From contig JAHQIY010000010.1 of the NCBI GenBank assembly GCA_019054805.1, positions 231,501 through 295,500 of the forward strand: a stretch of DNA of 64,000 nt, in the 5' to 3' direction. How positions within the stretch are numbered: the stretch's first letter is position 1; each line of letters begins with the position of its first letter. The notes below the pieces were generated by a model that ran no database searches, was not told the origin of the DNA, and was given only the letters and a program-made list of their open reading frames with translations. The position numbers and the translations under genes were made by a program. This DNA is from Brachionus manjavacas. Taxonomy: Eukaryota > Rotifera > Eurotatoria > Ploima > Brachionidae. Shown in pieces: positions 24,926 through 35,801 of this stretch.

Positions 24926-26513
24926 ACCTTTTTTAATTGTATTTGAAGCTTCAGTTTCTTTTGCTTGTAATTGAAGGGAACCTATGGTTGTTTCTGGTCG
25001 ACCTTTTTTTCTATTTGATTGAATTCGAATATCTTTCCAGACTGAATCAAAATTTCATTTTTTCTTACGAGCAGCAATTGTAATCATATGATGATACTTA
25101 ATAGTAATGTTTTACCTTTATAAAAAAGAGAAGTAATTCAATGTAAATTAATTTTAACAAATTTAACTCATATTAAATTAAAGATATTACTCATTATACA
25201 ATCGAAATTTTGGCAATCTTGTGAGCTAAGATTTTGATTATACATTTTATATTATTCTTTAGTAATTTCATTTCTGTCACGAACTTGGAAAGAGTAGCAC
25301 TTGTCTTTTTTGTAATGTAAAGTTGTTTTACTGAGTGAATTTCACTTGTAAGCTTCAACTAAGTCTGTTTTAGATATAACGGGTTAATCATTAAAAATTT
25401 TTTGGATTAAATTTTCGAAAGTTTCTACACTGTTTGTTACTTGATCTCTCAAAACAAGATTCGGAGAACGTCCAACATGCCAATCTTTTAATATATTATC
25501 GTGACTCTCATTTAATAATAGAATTATTCCAAGTCTTTTCTAGAAAGGACAGACTTTATTTTTGCAGAAAAAATAAGTGTCAAACATTTCAATCAATTTA
25601 TTTTTTTTAATAATTAAGCTTCTTTCAATAAAAATAGTGTCAAAGTGACAAACATTTATAGCTATCAAGATTACAAAAAGTTCAAAATTTAATTTAAATT
25701 TTTTTTTATTTTATACTCATGGATAATTTTATCCTTAAAAAGGTCATTTTTAAATTTTGATTTGAAAAACAAGCTTAATTTAGTGTGTTCGCTTTTCAAA
25801 TGACGTGGAAAGTTGATCATCATCAAATCTTTTTTCATAAAATAATCATCTAAAACAAAAAAAAAATTATGTGAAATATTTCAGAATTTTTTATTATTCA
25901 AATTACATTTAAAAAAAGTTTTTTTTTGTTCTGAAATTTAACTTCATTTAATTGAATTGTTTTTCAAATTTTATTTGTACATTTTATTGTACAACAATTC
26001 TTTAGACCATTAAAAGAAAAGTTGCATAACTTGCTCCATAAATTTTAAAAATGAACATAAAACCTTTTAAAATGTTTTCAATAAATCACCTATTCATTAT
26101 GCTTAGATGCAATTTGAAAAAATCAAAAATTCTCCTATTATGTAAGATACTCAAATAAGCTCGTTGGGAATCTAGACAAATATTCTTTTGAATAAAAAAG
26201 CTAAAATTAGCGACATTAAAGTAACTACAGCAAAAGTCTGTATCCTAGATATGCCTGTTTTGCATAATTCAAAAAGCATCCTTCCAAAATTTTGATTTGA
26301 ATCATTTGTATAAATAAATGACTCAGGACAATTACTTTATCTAAAATTATCTTTTCTCTTAGATTAAGGCATACTTAAATCAAGATTTCAAAACTTTATG
26401 CTCTAAGAGTCTTGCAATCTAAAACAATTTTATCTTCTTTTAGAATAAAATGAAAATTAATTTGATTTTAAATTTTTTATCATAACTTTTACCAAAGTTT
26501 CTGACTTTGTGGA
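24926..26513. other. Intergenic DNA with possible decayed coding remnant
   Basis: About 25560-25270 on the minus strand reads peptide-like for some 80 codons with few stops (for example DNILKDWHVGRSPNLVL, ETFENLIQKIF). I cannot assign it to a family. The rest is AT-rich and leads into NCS copy E. Confidence 0.3.
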
Positions 26514-29500
26514 ATGGGAAGCAAATCGACCAAGTCTAAAAAAGTGGACGAGAACACTCCACCATTGCTTAAAGAAGTAAAAATAATCTTCTATTAACAA
26601 AACTTTTATTTACTTTAAACATTTAATATACAGCATGAAATCGAACATTTATTACAAAATACCGAGTATGATAGAGATGAAATTTTAAAATGGCATGCCT
26701 CGTTCATAGTAAGTAGATCGAACATTTTTTTAATTTAAAAAAAAAGAAAATCAAAAAGCAATTGCCTTAAAACAAAATAGCAAAAAAATAAAATATGCCT
26801 GTCTAATCTGTCTAATTTTAGAGAAAATTATTTTCTATTTTTAATAAATAATTTCAAAATAATTGAAAAAAGTAGTTTAATATATTATTTTAGCAGTTTA
26901 TTTATATCATTGTCAATTTTAAGGAATTGAAGTACCGTTTTGACAAAAATCTTTAATATAGAAAATTTTCAATATTCTTCTCAATTTTTTTTAATCAAAG
27001 CTTCTGATGGAGTTTTTTTTTTTAATTTTATTTATTTTTATTAATCAGAAAAAATTCTATAATTATTTATAAAAATTTGAGACAGATGATTTTTGATTAT
27101 TTTTGGTGTTACTTGATTCTTATTGATGGCAGAAATTAACATCATGTTAAGATATTTTTTTGAATTTTTATCAAAAATCATTCTAATTTTAACTATTAAA
27201 ATTAAAAAAATAATTGAAATGAACTAATACTAAAGTTTATGTGATATAAAAATATTTAACTGTTGTCTTTTAGCAAAGTTTAAATCAGGCTTGCGCAAAA
27301 GTCAGAAAAAAAGTCATTTTAAAGTCAAGTCACTGACTAAAAATTTGAAAATTTGAAAAAAAATTTTTATAAAAAAGTCATTTCAAAGACTATGAAATAA
27401 AAATGGCCGCCTTAATAACTAGATGGAACGGCAAAAGACTCATTTTTAAGAAATAATTTTTCAAGTCATGTCAAAAGTCTTTTTTTAAACAAAAACTAAC
27501 AAAAAAAATTGACTTTTAAACAACTCTAATTTAAATTAATCTTAGCATATTATTTAACCTTTCAGTAAATCCTTAGATCTAAATAGAATACGTTTGAGCT
27601 CTCAGTTTATATATTATAGTTAAAAATCAAAATTTATCTTCTTAACATACTCAAATGCTAATTTTATTTGTTTTTGAAAAGGTAATTAGTGTAATTTTAA
27701 TAAAATATTTTTGATTACGTAGTATTGGAGTTTGTGAGTCAAAAAATTAAGCAAACCTTTTAAGGCAAATATTTATTTTTATTCTAGCTCTTAATCAACT
27801 CTAAAACTTAAAGATTTTATATGTTATATTAAATAAAGTTAAATGATCTCTCAAATCATATTTCAAAGTCTTAATTTCTATGATTCTAAAACTTATGATG
27901 AAAATTTTAAATTATGGTCCCGCTTTTATTTTGTGCTATGAAAATTGATCGGGCGTCAAAAGAGTACACAATAAAAAATTAAAGAGAAAATTTCAAGGGT
28001 CAAGATTTAAATATAGAGCTCTATGGTGAAGAATTAAAATGAATTTATGTTTCATTTCAAGAAAATATTCAATTTTGGTCTATTGAATCCGTTATTTCTC
28101 CTTTTTTTTTCGAAATTTTTTGGGCAAGTAAAAATTCATGATCATGATCAAATGATTAAAATTTAATTATTTAAAATCCCAAAAAATATGATGAAATAAG
28201 CCCTTTTTATTTCTATTTTTTAATTAAATATTAAACGGTTGAAATTTTTAATAAAATCTTCGTTAATTAACGTTATTTTTTGTTTAAACATTGTAATTCT
28301 ACAAAAAATATCGTAAAATGACTTATGTAAAATTACGAAAATTAACGATAAATAACGTTAAATTTTGTAAAAATGCAAAAAAGTTGCTAGATTTTGGATC
28401 TTAATTGGGATCTTCCATTCAAAATTTGACTTTGAAAACTTGACAATTTAGAATTAGGTAAAAATTATTTTTTCGAGGCAAAATTAAAAAAAAAAAGCAA
28501 TTATTGCGATAATCTGTAAAAGTCTAATTTATTAAATTTTTTTATAAATAAAAAATATCTTATTTTTTCAAATAGTTAATAGGCTTGACATTTCTTTGGA
28601 GTTATAGTATTCAAAAAAAAAATATGATAATAAACTTCAATTTGCCAATTTTTAGAATCAAAATGTGAAAATTTTTTTTCTGTTATTTTTTTTTCATATA
28701 TCTAAAAGTAATATAAGTGCAGTGTTCAAAAAATGATAATTTTATAAAAATATTCTTTAGTATTTAAGGCTTTTGGTGATTTGATTTCCTGATATGAATT
28801 TTTTAATTTGCTTGGCATTTCATGCTATAAATTTAATTTGTGAAAAATAAATAAAGTTTTCAAATTTTAATTTTGATTTAAAAGCTATCTTTTTTAAAAA
28901 TTGAAATATCTATTAACCCTCGGATAAGGTTTAGTTTAATGAAGCTAAATTTGTTTATTTTTTTTAATAATTAAATTAATATTAAAAATATTAATTTTAT
29001 TAAACAACAAAACTACAAATACAAAATATACGACTATAGGCCTAGGTTCAAGTATATAATATTTGTGGAATTATTTGAATAAGACGAATAAATGAAATCT
29101 GCCATTAAAAATCTTCAAATAAAAAAAAATTTTTTTGCTTTCAATTCGAAATATTATATTTCGAAGAACAATTCAAATTTTGGCAAATTAAAGTTTCAAA
29201 TCAAATAAATTTAAACTTACTTAAGTTCGATCAAAAGGGACATTTTAAAATTTTAAAATGCAAATAAACTTGACATGACATGTCCGGTAATTGCTTTGGA
29301 AAAAATTAATTTCTTTTCTATTGTTAAAAAAAAAATATTAAAATTTATATTTTGATCTTTTGATCGTGATCTCAAACTTGAATTTTCACAAATTTTATCA
29401 TTTTTTTTAAATCAAAATTTAAATTTGAATAAATGAAGTGTTAATCGATCTTTTATGGACAGGGGCACTAACCTGTTGATTAACTTTGAAAATAAATTTG

Positions 29501-30040
29501 ATCAGTCAGTGATGTGTGATAGTTTAGGAATTTCCGAATTTTTTTTCCATGGATACTTTACTTACTAAGCGTTAATCTTTTAAGAAAGATTGCCCTAATG
29601 GATTCTTGGAAAAAAAGGAACTAATTAAATCGTTTCAAAAATTGTATCCAAATGGTAAGCCGGATAAAATTTGCTCAAAATTATTCAATGCTTTTGACCA
29701 AGATAAAAATAATCGAATTGATTTTGTGGAATATTTACTGGGAATATCAAATTTGTCCAGTCTGGATATTAAGAAAAAACTACAGCTAACATTTCGTATA
29801 TATGACCATCACAATAAAGGAAAAGTGAGTCGAAAGGAAATGGAAAAAATGATTGTAGCTATATTAGATTTAAATGGTATTAAGCAGCGATCCGGTGAAA
29901 ATGATCCAAGAGAAAAGGCTAATAACATTTTTAAACGCTTTTATAAAAAAAATGATGACTATTTAAACGAAGAAGAGTTTATTGATGGTTGTATGACTGA
30001 TGGTTATTTAATTGATTTATTTGCTGAATACAGAATTTGA
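26514..30040 (+). CDS. NCS copy E, divergent calcium sensor-like protein
   Basis: Three exons: 26514-26576, 26634-26708 and 29585-30040; introns of 57 bp and 2.9 kb, both phase 0 and at the positions used by copy C. The product is 197 aa. It starts MGSKSTKSKK, with Gly2 and Thr6 giving the best myristoylation consensus in the cluster, then EIEHLLQNTEYDRDEILKW and KDCPNGFL. The calcium loops are eroded: EF2 (84-95, DQDKNNRIDFVE) lacks the central glycine, EF3 (120-131, DHHNKGKVSRKE) has His at the third and Lys at the fifth ligand position, and EF4 (166-177, YKKNDDYLNEEE) has lost the first Asp. The frame is open and the hydrophobic pattern is kept, so this is probably a functional gene with altered or no calcium binding, not a pseudogene. 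AATAAA at 30204-30209. A hAT-like MITE lies in intron 2. Confidence 0.85.
27286..27528. mobile_element. hAT-like MITE in intron 2 of NCS copy E
   Basis: Starts caggcttgcgcaaaagtc and ends with the inverse-like gacttttaaacaactcta. Flanked by gtttaaat (27278-27285) and atttaaat (27529-27536), an 8-bp duplication with one mismatch. The CAG start, 8-bp duplication and 243-bp size fit a non-autonomous hAT element. The terminal repeats are imperfect. Confidence 0.55.
28245..28450. repeat. Dispersed repeat with acgtta/tacgtaa words
   Basis: Shares gctagattttgg, tcgtaaaatgac and surrounding words with 62690-62910 in the same orientation. Inverted acgtta/taacgt words suggest a foldback origin. Lies in the long intron of NCS copy E. 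Confidence 0.45.
29424..29498 (+). repeat. ~75-bp repeat, inverted copy at 38086
   Basis: Contains ataaatgaagtgttaatcga and cttttatggacaggggcact. Its reverse complement occurs at 38086-38162 with four visible substitutions, all transitions. It sits 90 bp before exon 3 of NCS copy E. Function and class unknown. Confidence 0.75.
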
Positions 30041-30329
30041 TAATTTTTTAAAACATAATGCTCACAATTGAATTCAGATAATTTGTGAATAAGCTCAATC
30101 AGCGACGGTGACATTTTATTTTTGTTCAAAAGTATTTAGTAATTTAATAATTGATTTATCTTAAAATCAATTTTTTTTCAGTGTGATATTTTTATTTATT
30201 ATAAATAAAGCATCTGTATTAAAAATGTTTGATTTCTCGTAATCAACACAAGTATCTAAAGAAAATATTTAACTTTGATTAGGATTTATTTATTAATTAA
30301 ATTTTCAAAAAAACAATTTTTTTTTTTAT

Positions 30330-30971
30330 TTCTTAACTGTACCGAACTTAAGCTCCTTCAGAATAAAAATAAAAAAATTAAAATTAAGTTAAGTAAAATT
30401 AAAAATTAAAAAAATTAGTAAAATAAAATCAAAAAATAGAAACAAAAATGTGAAAAAAGTTTGTGAGAGTTAAATAACCTGGAATTAAAAAAAGATATAT
30501 TGAAACATGATGAAGTTTGCGATACATGTTTACAAAATTGAAACTTCAAGAAAGCAAGACAAAAAAAAATTAAAAGTAAAATCAGATACGACAAAATTAA
30601 TGCAATAGAATCTCCTTTAAAATTTTAATCTTTAATTTCAATAATTAATATTAAAATTGATCTTTGCTTTTTCTTTTCTTCCTTTCTTTTTTTTTATTTT
30701 ATTAAAAAAACTCGGATAGACTCCGGCCGACTAAACCAACTTAGACCAAAGCCAACTCAAGCCAAACTAGTAGAAGGAATCAGCAGTTCAAAGGCGATGG
30801 AGAGTCTTCCTCTGGGTACTTTAATTTTTTTTTCCTTAAGTTAAGTAAATAAGAAGAGTTAAGACATGTTTAAATAGTTGATCTGTTCTTAAGTTAAGGA
30901 TTGAGTCATTCTGTTCCACTAGTCGTCAGACTGGTGGAACAGAATAACTCAATCCTGCCCTGACATATCTC
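30330..30971 (-). pseudogene. LINE (type A) 3' part, minus strand
   Basis: The tail resembles the family's 3' end: the reverse complement of 30345-30372 gives a ctgaaggagcttaagttcgg-like end, and 30500-30560 matches the 3' UTR block with aaacatgt. At 30957-30971 the last coding block (ERYVRAGL-like) begins and is cut by the hAT insertion; it resumes at 33553. Between them, 30897-30956 is a hairpin of LINE sequence with 23-bp arms. 30561-30896 is not clearly LINE. Confidence 0.6.
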
Positions 30972-31140
30972 CAGTTTTTGATACACTAAATAATATGGTG
31001 TATGCGTATGGTTTTGGTATCCAGTACACCAACACTTAATACCTACACCAAATACACCTTTTAAAAAAAAAATTTGTGTATTTGGTATTAAAGGTTTTTA
31101 TAGGTTTTTGTTAATCACGTATTATAATTTTGAATTTAAG

Positions 31141-33360
31141 ATGTCACCAAGTGCTCTTAACTCTATTTCTCCAGTTTTAAATAGATCTACTGGAAGAAAT
31201 AGCCGAAGATTAAGCACCAGAAATGTATATATTTGAATAATTAATAAATTTATTCATTTAAATTTTTAAATAAAATAAAAATTTAAGGTAATATTTCGAT
31301 TAGAATCTTGACCAGAACCGGATGAATCGTATCTAGCCAATAATTCAACCCAGACTCGTGGGGTAAGATTTTCTATCCTTTTTTTTTTTAAATTGATCAA
31401 AAATTCTAAAACAAATATTTAAACAAAAATTTATACCGTAATTCCTCGCTCAAGTCCCCATTGGGGAAAAAAAAACTTAAAATTCACTTTGTTAGGAACT
31501 GTAAAAGGTTATATGTTGGTTTAAAATATTATATTAATACATTTTATTATAAGCTTTCTAAATAAATATTTTAATTTACAGCCAAATCTTCTGAACTCTT
31601 CAAATATTCTCTTTATTACTGAAAATTTTTAAACCCCATGGGGACTTGAGCGAGGGATTACGGTATCAATGACTGTACAAAATAATTCAAAAATAAAAAC
31701 TAAAATATTATTCTTTTTTCTTTTGATTAAATTTAATTTAATTTTGATTAAATTTTTTCTTAAAGACTTTTAACCCTAGCCAAATAAGCCAGAACCTTTC
31801 TCAACAAGGAGAAAATAGTGAACTTATGAGGCAATTAAATTTAATTTTTTAATTTGAAAATAAAAAATACATTTATTCATTTATAATTTTAGTCCAGTGT
31901 CCAAACATCTAGTGAAATTGATAATAATTTGAATCGGACCGTATCACAGTCAAATCAAAGAAAAGATTGCATCGAATCTGGACTGAGTATTCTATCATTG
32001 GCAAATTTCCTCGGAAATTATTTTCTGTCGGGAATAAAGACGGAAAAATCAAACAAGCTGAATATAGTCCGATATACAATTGGTTCGAGAGTGTAACTGA
32101 AATAGCTTATGATCGACGAAAGTCTATTTCGTTTAAATTTAGAGTGATAAATTGCGATTCGATACAAAATGTTCCTTTGGCAAAGCCCGGAAATTTACTT
32201 AAACACTTAAGAAATGTTCAAAGTGAAACACTTCAAATACGGCTTAAAGAATTTGACAATTGTTCAAATATAAAAAAGCCAAAAAAACCTCTAAATGAAA
32301 AGACATTGTTTGTGGTCAAGTATTTTATAAACAATGATATTGCAACTAGAGCTCTCGAAGATGAATTTTTAATAAAACATTTGCCTGGGCCATTAGCTAA
32401 ATTCTCGATTTCTCATAGAATTTTGCCTGATATGATGAATCATTTGTGCTCAGAATTTACAAAAGAATTTCAAGAATCTGTTTATGTGACTTTGATTGGT
32501 GATGCATGGACAAGACCTTATAAGAAAGAATATTTTAAAGTTACAGCATCGATTGTTAAGAAAGACTTTAAAGGAAGCCAGATTGTTATTGAATTGTTGA
32601 AGATAGTGATAAAGGCGAAGCACAAGGTGAAAAAAGGAGTAGAGAATATGCAACTTATCCATTTCAAAAGCCTTTAAGGCCGGCTTAGGTGATGAATCAG
32701 ATACATGCCCCGTGACCATCAAAGACCTTGAAATTTTTTTGCAAATTTTATTGCCGGTCTACATCGTTACTAATGTTCTTCAATCGAACAAATCGAATAT
32801 CTCAACAATTATTCCAACAATTCTTGGGTTAGTTTATGGTAACTTATATATATCGGTGTTGGTTGAAGACAAATATGAGAGCTTTAGACAAAATTTTTAT
32901 TACGAATTGAATTCTAAAATATATATGGCAGCTTCAGTGTTAAATATTAAATCATATCCACAGTGGATAGATCGGTCGTTTAGAAAAAAATATTTTTAAG
33001 GCGTTTAAATTCATTACGAATTTAAACTTTCTTCAAAATGTAACTGAGCGTTATTTAACAGAAATAGCGAACACGAATCCGACGAGGAAGACAATAGTCA
33101 AAAAATCTTCGAATAATTATGATATGTTTGACCAATCTGGCGAAGAAACAGAGCAACAATATCTTGATAGTGATGGTATCAGTTGTTTGATGAGTATAAC
33201 AAGAAGCAGTTTGAATTCGAATACGGGAAAAAATGAGTTTAATGATAAAATTAAAAAAGAAATATATTGTTTCAGGGTTTTAATTAAAAATGTTAGACCT
33301 TCGTCGACAGTTAGTTTTTGGGAAGAAAAAAAAAATTTGTCCAATTTGTTTTTCAAATAA
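31141..33360 (+). pseudogene. hAT transposase remnant
   Basis: Coding remains in order: a short first exon (31141-31224, starting MSPSALNSISPVL), small Ser/Gln-rich exon-like pieces near 31310 and 31770, then the main frame 31967-32677. This carries a BED-like N-terminal part, ISHRILPDMMNHLC and the diagnostic YVTLIGDAWTRPYKKEYFKV. 32712-32999 has the hAT segment FLQILLPVYIVTNVLQ, and 33030-33360 the C-terminal dimerisation block ending SSTVSFWEEKKNLSNLFF. Frameshifts separate these, one exon contains a stop and part of the catalytic core is missing, so no active enzyme is made. AT bias is similar to surroundings. Confidence 0.8.
31436..31663. mobile_element. 228-bp MITE nested in the hAT element
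   Basis: Ends ccgtaattcctcgctcaagt and the inverse of ccgtaatccctcgctcaagt, continuing with ccccat. Flanked by TA on both sides (31434-31435, 31664-31665), as for Tc1/mariner-type insertions. It lies between two exon-like pieces of the hAT transposase, so it inserted after the hAT element was in place or travelled with it. Confidence 0.8.
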
Positions 33361-33552
33361 AGAAATATGCTTCAAACCAAACACCTTTTTTTAAATGTTT
33401 TGGGTATGCGTATCGTGTAGGTTTCCAATACACCAACACTAAAAACCTATACCAAATACACCAATTTTTTTTTCAAAAGGTGTATTTGGTGTTGGTATCC
33501 AGTACACCAACACCAAACAACTACACCATAAAATTTAGTGAATCAAACACTG

Positions 33553-33905
33553 CATATCACTCAGCTCAAAAAGTCGATTCGAAATTGTTGGGAGATTAAG
33601 TTTATTGAAGGCCTCTTGGTGTAAAATATCGGAGGGGGTATCAAATTTTAGCTTTAAAATAGATCGAACTGCTGAATTTGGAATAACTTGTATTTTTTTG
33701 ATGTTAGTTTCTGAGAATGAATTTAAACAAGGAAAAGAATAATCCAAGATTGATCCTATTAAGGATTTGTAAAGATTACCTAATGTTTTTTTGTTTTAGA
33801 CCCCATTTTTTATTTGAGAGATATCTTATTAAGTTAAGCCTTGAATTACAGCGCTCTTTTAATTCATCCACCATTGGACTAGGCAAACGTTGAACTAAGT
33901 CATCC
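33553..33905 (-). pseudogene. LINE (type A) RT fragment, 5' of the hAT insertion
   Basis: Minus-strand translation: DELKERCNSRLNLIRYLSNK, a block like DYSFPCLNSFSE, then [20 protein letters not shown] and LPTISNRLFELS. This matches, piece by piece, LINE A at 40.1-40.7, 48.4-49.0 and 59.7-60.0 kb. One frameshift is needed. Interrupted at FELS by the hAT element and continued at 30971. Confidence 0.85.
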
Positions 33906-33949
33906 TGACAAACTCAAGTTAATAAAAAGACGTAATCGATCACCAAGGG

Positions 33950-34900
33950 CCATCATCATTGATTTAGTTTTGGTTTTTTTATTTTAAGTTTTTTTTTATT
34001 TTTAGTTTTGGTTTTTTTTTTCCAAACATCGAAAGCTCTCTTTTTGAATTCGAACAAAATGTTCCAATTCATTTCTTTCACATTTCTGATTTCTTCTTTA
34101 CTTTCCTTTGATTCTTCACCAGCATGGAGTATTATTTTTAAGGTTTCAAACACGCTTGTGGTAACTGTTTTATTGCTTTTAGCTCAATAATAGCCTTCAG
34201 TCAATTTTTTTGGTTCAATTGTTGGCGATTGAATGAATTGCTTGTGATTTTTTGCGTATCCATTTGACCATTTTGTCGCTCTCATGAGACATTTCTGCAA
34301 AAGACATTGCATCATTCTAATGGCATTCGCTCTCTTGGTTTTTTTTTTATCAGACGATTATGGGCTTCTAATGCATAAGCCTCAAATTCGCTTAAGCTTA
34401 CTCTTGTTGGACCAAATTTTTTTTGCCGCAATTGAGTTACATAATTTGAAAATTATTTTTTTTTCTACCACCTTTTTCCAAAATTGCTATTGGCTTTATT
34501 CAAAATATTTTTTAATTTCAATTTTTATTTAATCAGATAACGAGTAATATGCTTGTAAATTGCTTTGATGATATTCATTCTCGTTATCAAAAAAAAAACA
34601 TCGTTGTTGAGGCTTTCGAACATAAATTGAACTTCAGGTGGACACTGTGCACCTTTCAATTTAGCTTTAATACATCTTCAATAAATCTTTTTTCCATTTT
34701 TTCATGTTCCACGCTCTTTTTCCTTTAATTTTGTCAATGCTGTTTTGGTACTTTTCCTCCATTATCCACTTGCGGCTTCGTTTTGCTCTTCGTTGAGTTG
34801 GCAATCCTGCTTTATCTTCCATCTTAACTTCATTATCCGTCACATACTCTGGAATACAATTAGAATTTTTTTTGTAATTGAAAAATTTGATTTGCAAAGA
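33950..34900 (-). pseudogene. Possible MULE-type transposase remnant (FLYWCH-like finger)
   Basis: Minus-strand reading of 34840-34580 in two frames gives RRAKRSRKWIMEEKYQNSID, then KKWKKDLLKMY, KLKGAQCPPEVQFMFESL and a DNENEYH end. The order of an aromatic-rich strand, a cysteine and a closing H-containing segment resembles the FLYWCH/WRKY-GCM1 zinc finger at the start of Mutator-like transposases. Downstream (34440-34370) QLRQKKFGPTRVSLSEFEAY is coherent but unassigned. Stops and frameshifts occur throughout. Identification rests on memory of the family pattern. Confidence 0.35.
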
Positions 34901-35801
34901 TTCTTCTTTTTATTATCTTTAATTATGATTTCATTAAAATACTAATCGAGAATAGTATATTACCCATAAATTAATTATTTTACGGATCATGTTAATTAAA
35001 TACTGATAAACCGTAAAATGATCAAAAAATACCGATCATTTAAATTATTAACTTTCATTTTTAATTAAACACTGATAATATATATATTATACTGGTATAT
35101 TTTACTGATCAAAATATTTAAAATATTGATCATTTACATACAGTCCAAAGAATAAACTTTTATACATTACTTAATTTTTTTGTCTATGCGCTAAAAATAT
35201 CTTTTTTATTTAATCTTAATTATTTTTTTACGCGCAAATACATTTTTTCGTTTTATATATCATTTTATTGTTAAATTTACAAGCATTAAAGATATATATT
35301 AGACAAAGTTGTTTAAAAGTACCAAAATAAAGTCCAAGCCATTAAAAAAAAAGTCCATTATTTAATTTTTCAATTAAAATTATTCTTCTTCTTTTTTATT
35401 TGGAATTTTTTTTTTTAAGTCTGGTAGCAAAAAAAGTAAAATAACATCAATCGCTCTCTAAAAATGAATTTAGATAAACAAAATTTTATAAAAATAATGT
35501 GATGCTTTGCAATACATGCAACTAAATTTGTTTCAAATTTTTTCCAACGATTTTTGAAAATTATAATTTTTGTGTTTGAGAAAAAAAATTTTCTTTTTAA
35601 AATGATAGCAAGTTTAAGAATAATTCTAAATAAAACTAATTAACTACTAATAATTTAACATCTAAATTTATTATAAATGATAAAATAACAAATAATTTAA
35701 CTAGCCATTATTAATTTTACATTTCTGCTTAAATAATAATCATTCATTATTTTAGATCTTTAATATTTAGAGTTAAATTATCTTTTAATTGCGTTCTGAA
35801 A
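34901..35801. other. Upstream region of the APEH gene
   Basis: Very AT-rich, with runs of gatcattt/aaatgatc-like words at 34990-35130. No TATA box can be singled out in such sequence. Confidence 0.4.

Larger units (their letters stand above)
30972..33552 (+). mobile_element. hAT transposon, degraded, inserted in a LINE
   Basis: Ends cagtttttgatacactaaat and the inverse of cagtgtttgattcactaaat, with similarity continuing about 110 bp inwards through subterminal blocks rich in ggtgtatttggt and its complement. The target duplication is catatctc (30964-30971) and catatcac (33553-33560), 8 bp with one mismatch. CAG-type ends, 8-bp duplication and a transposase with hAT motifs agree. The LINE frame on both sides rejoins once the element and one duplication copy are removed. 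The copy is dead: stop codons, frameshifts and missing central parts. Confidence 0.88.

Noticed and set aside
31967..32677. Domesticated host gene derived from a hAT transposase
   Set aside because: Frameshifts, stops and missing core, together with preserved element ends and target duplications, indicate a dead transposon copy, not a domesticated gene.
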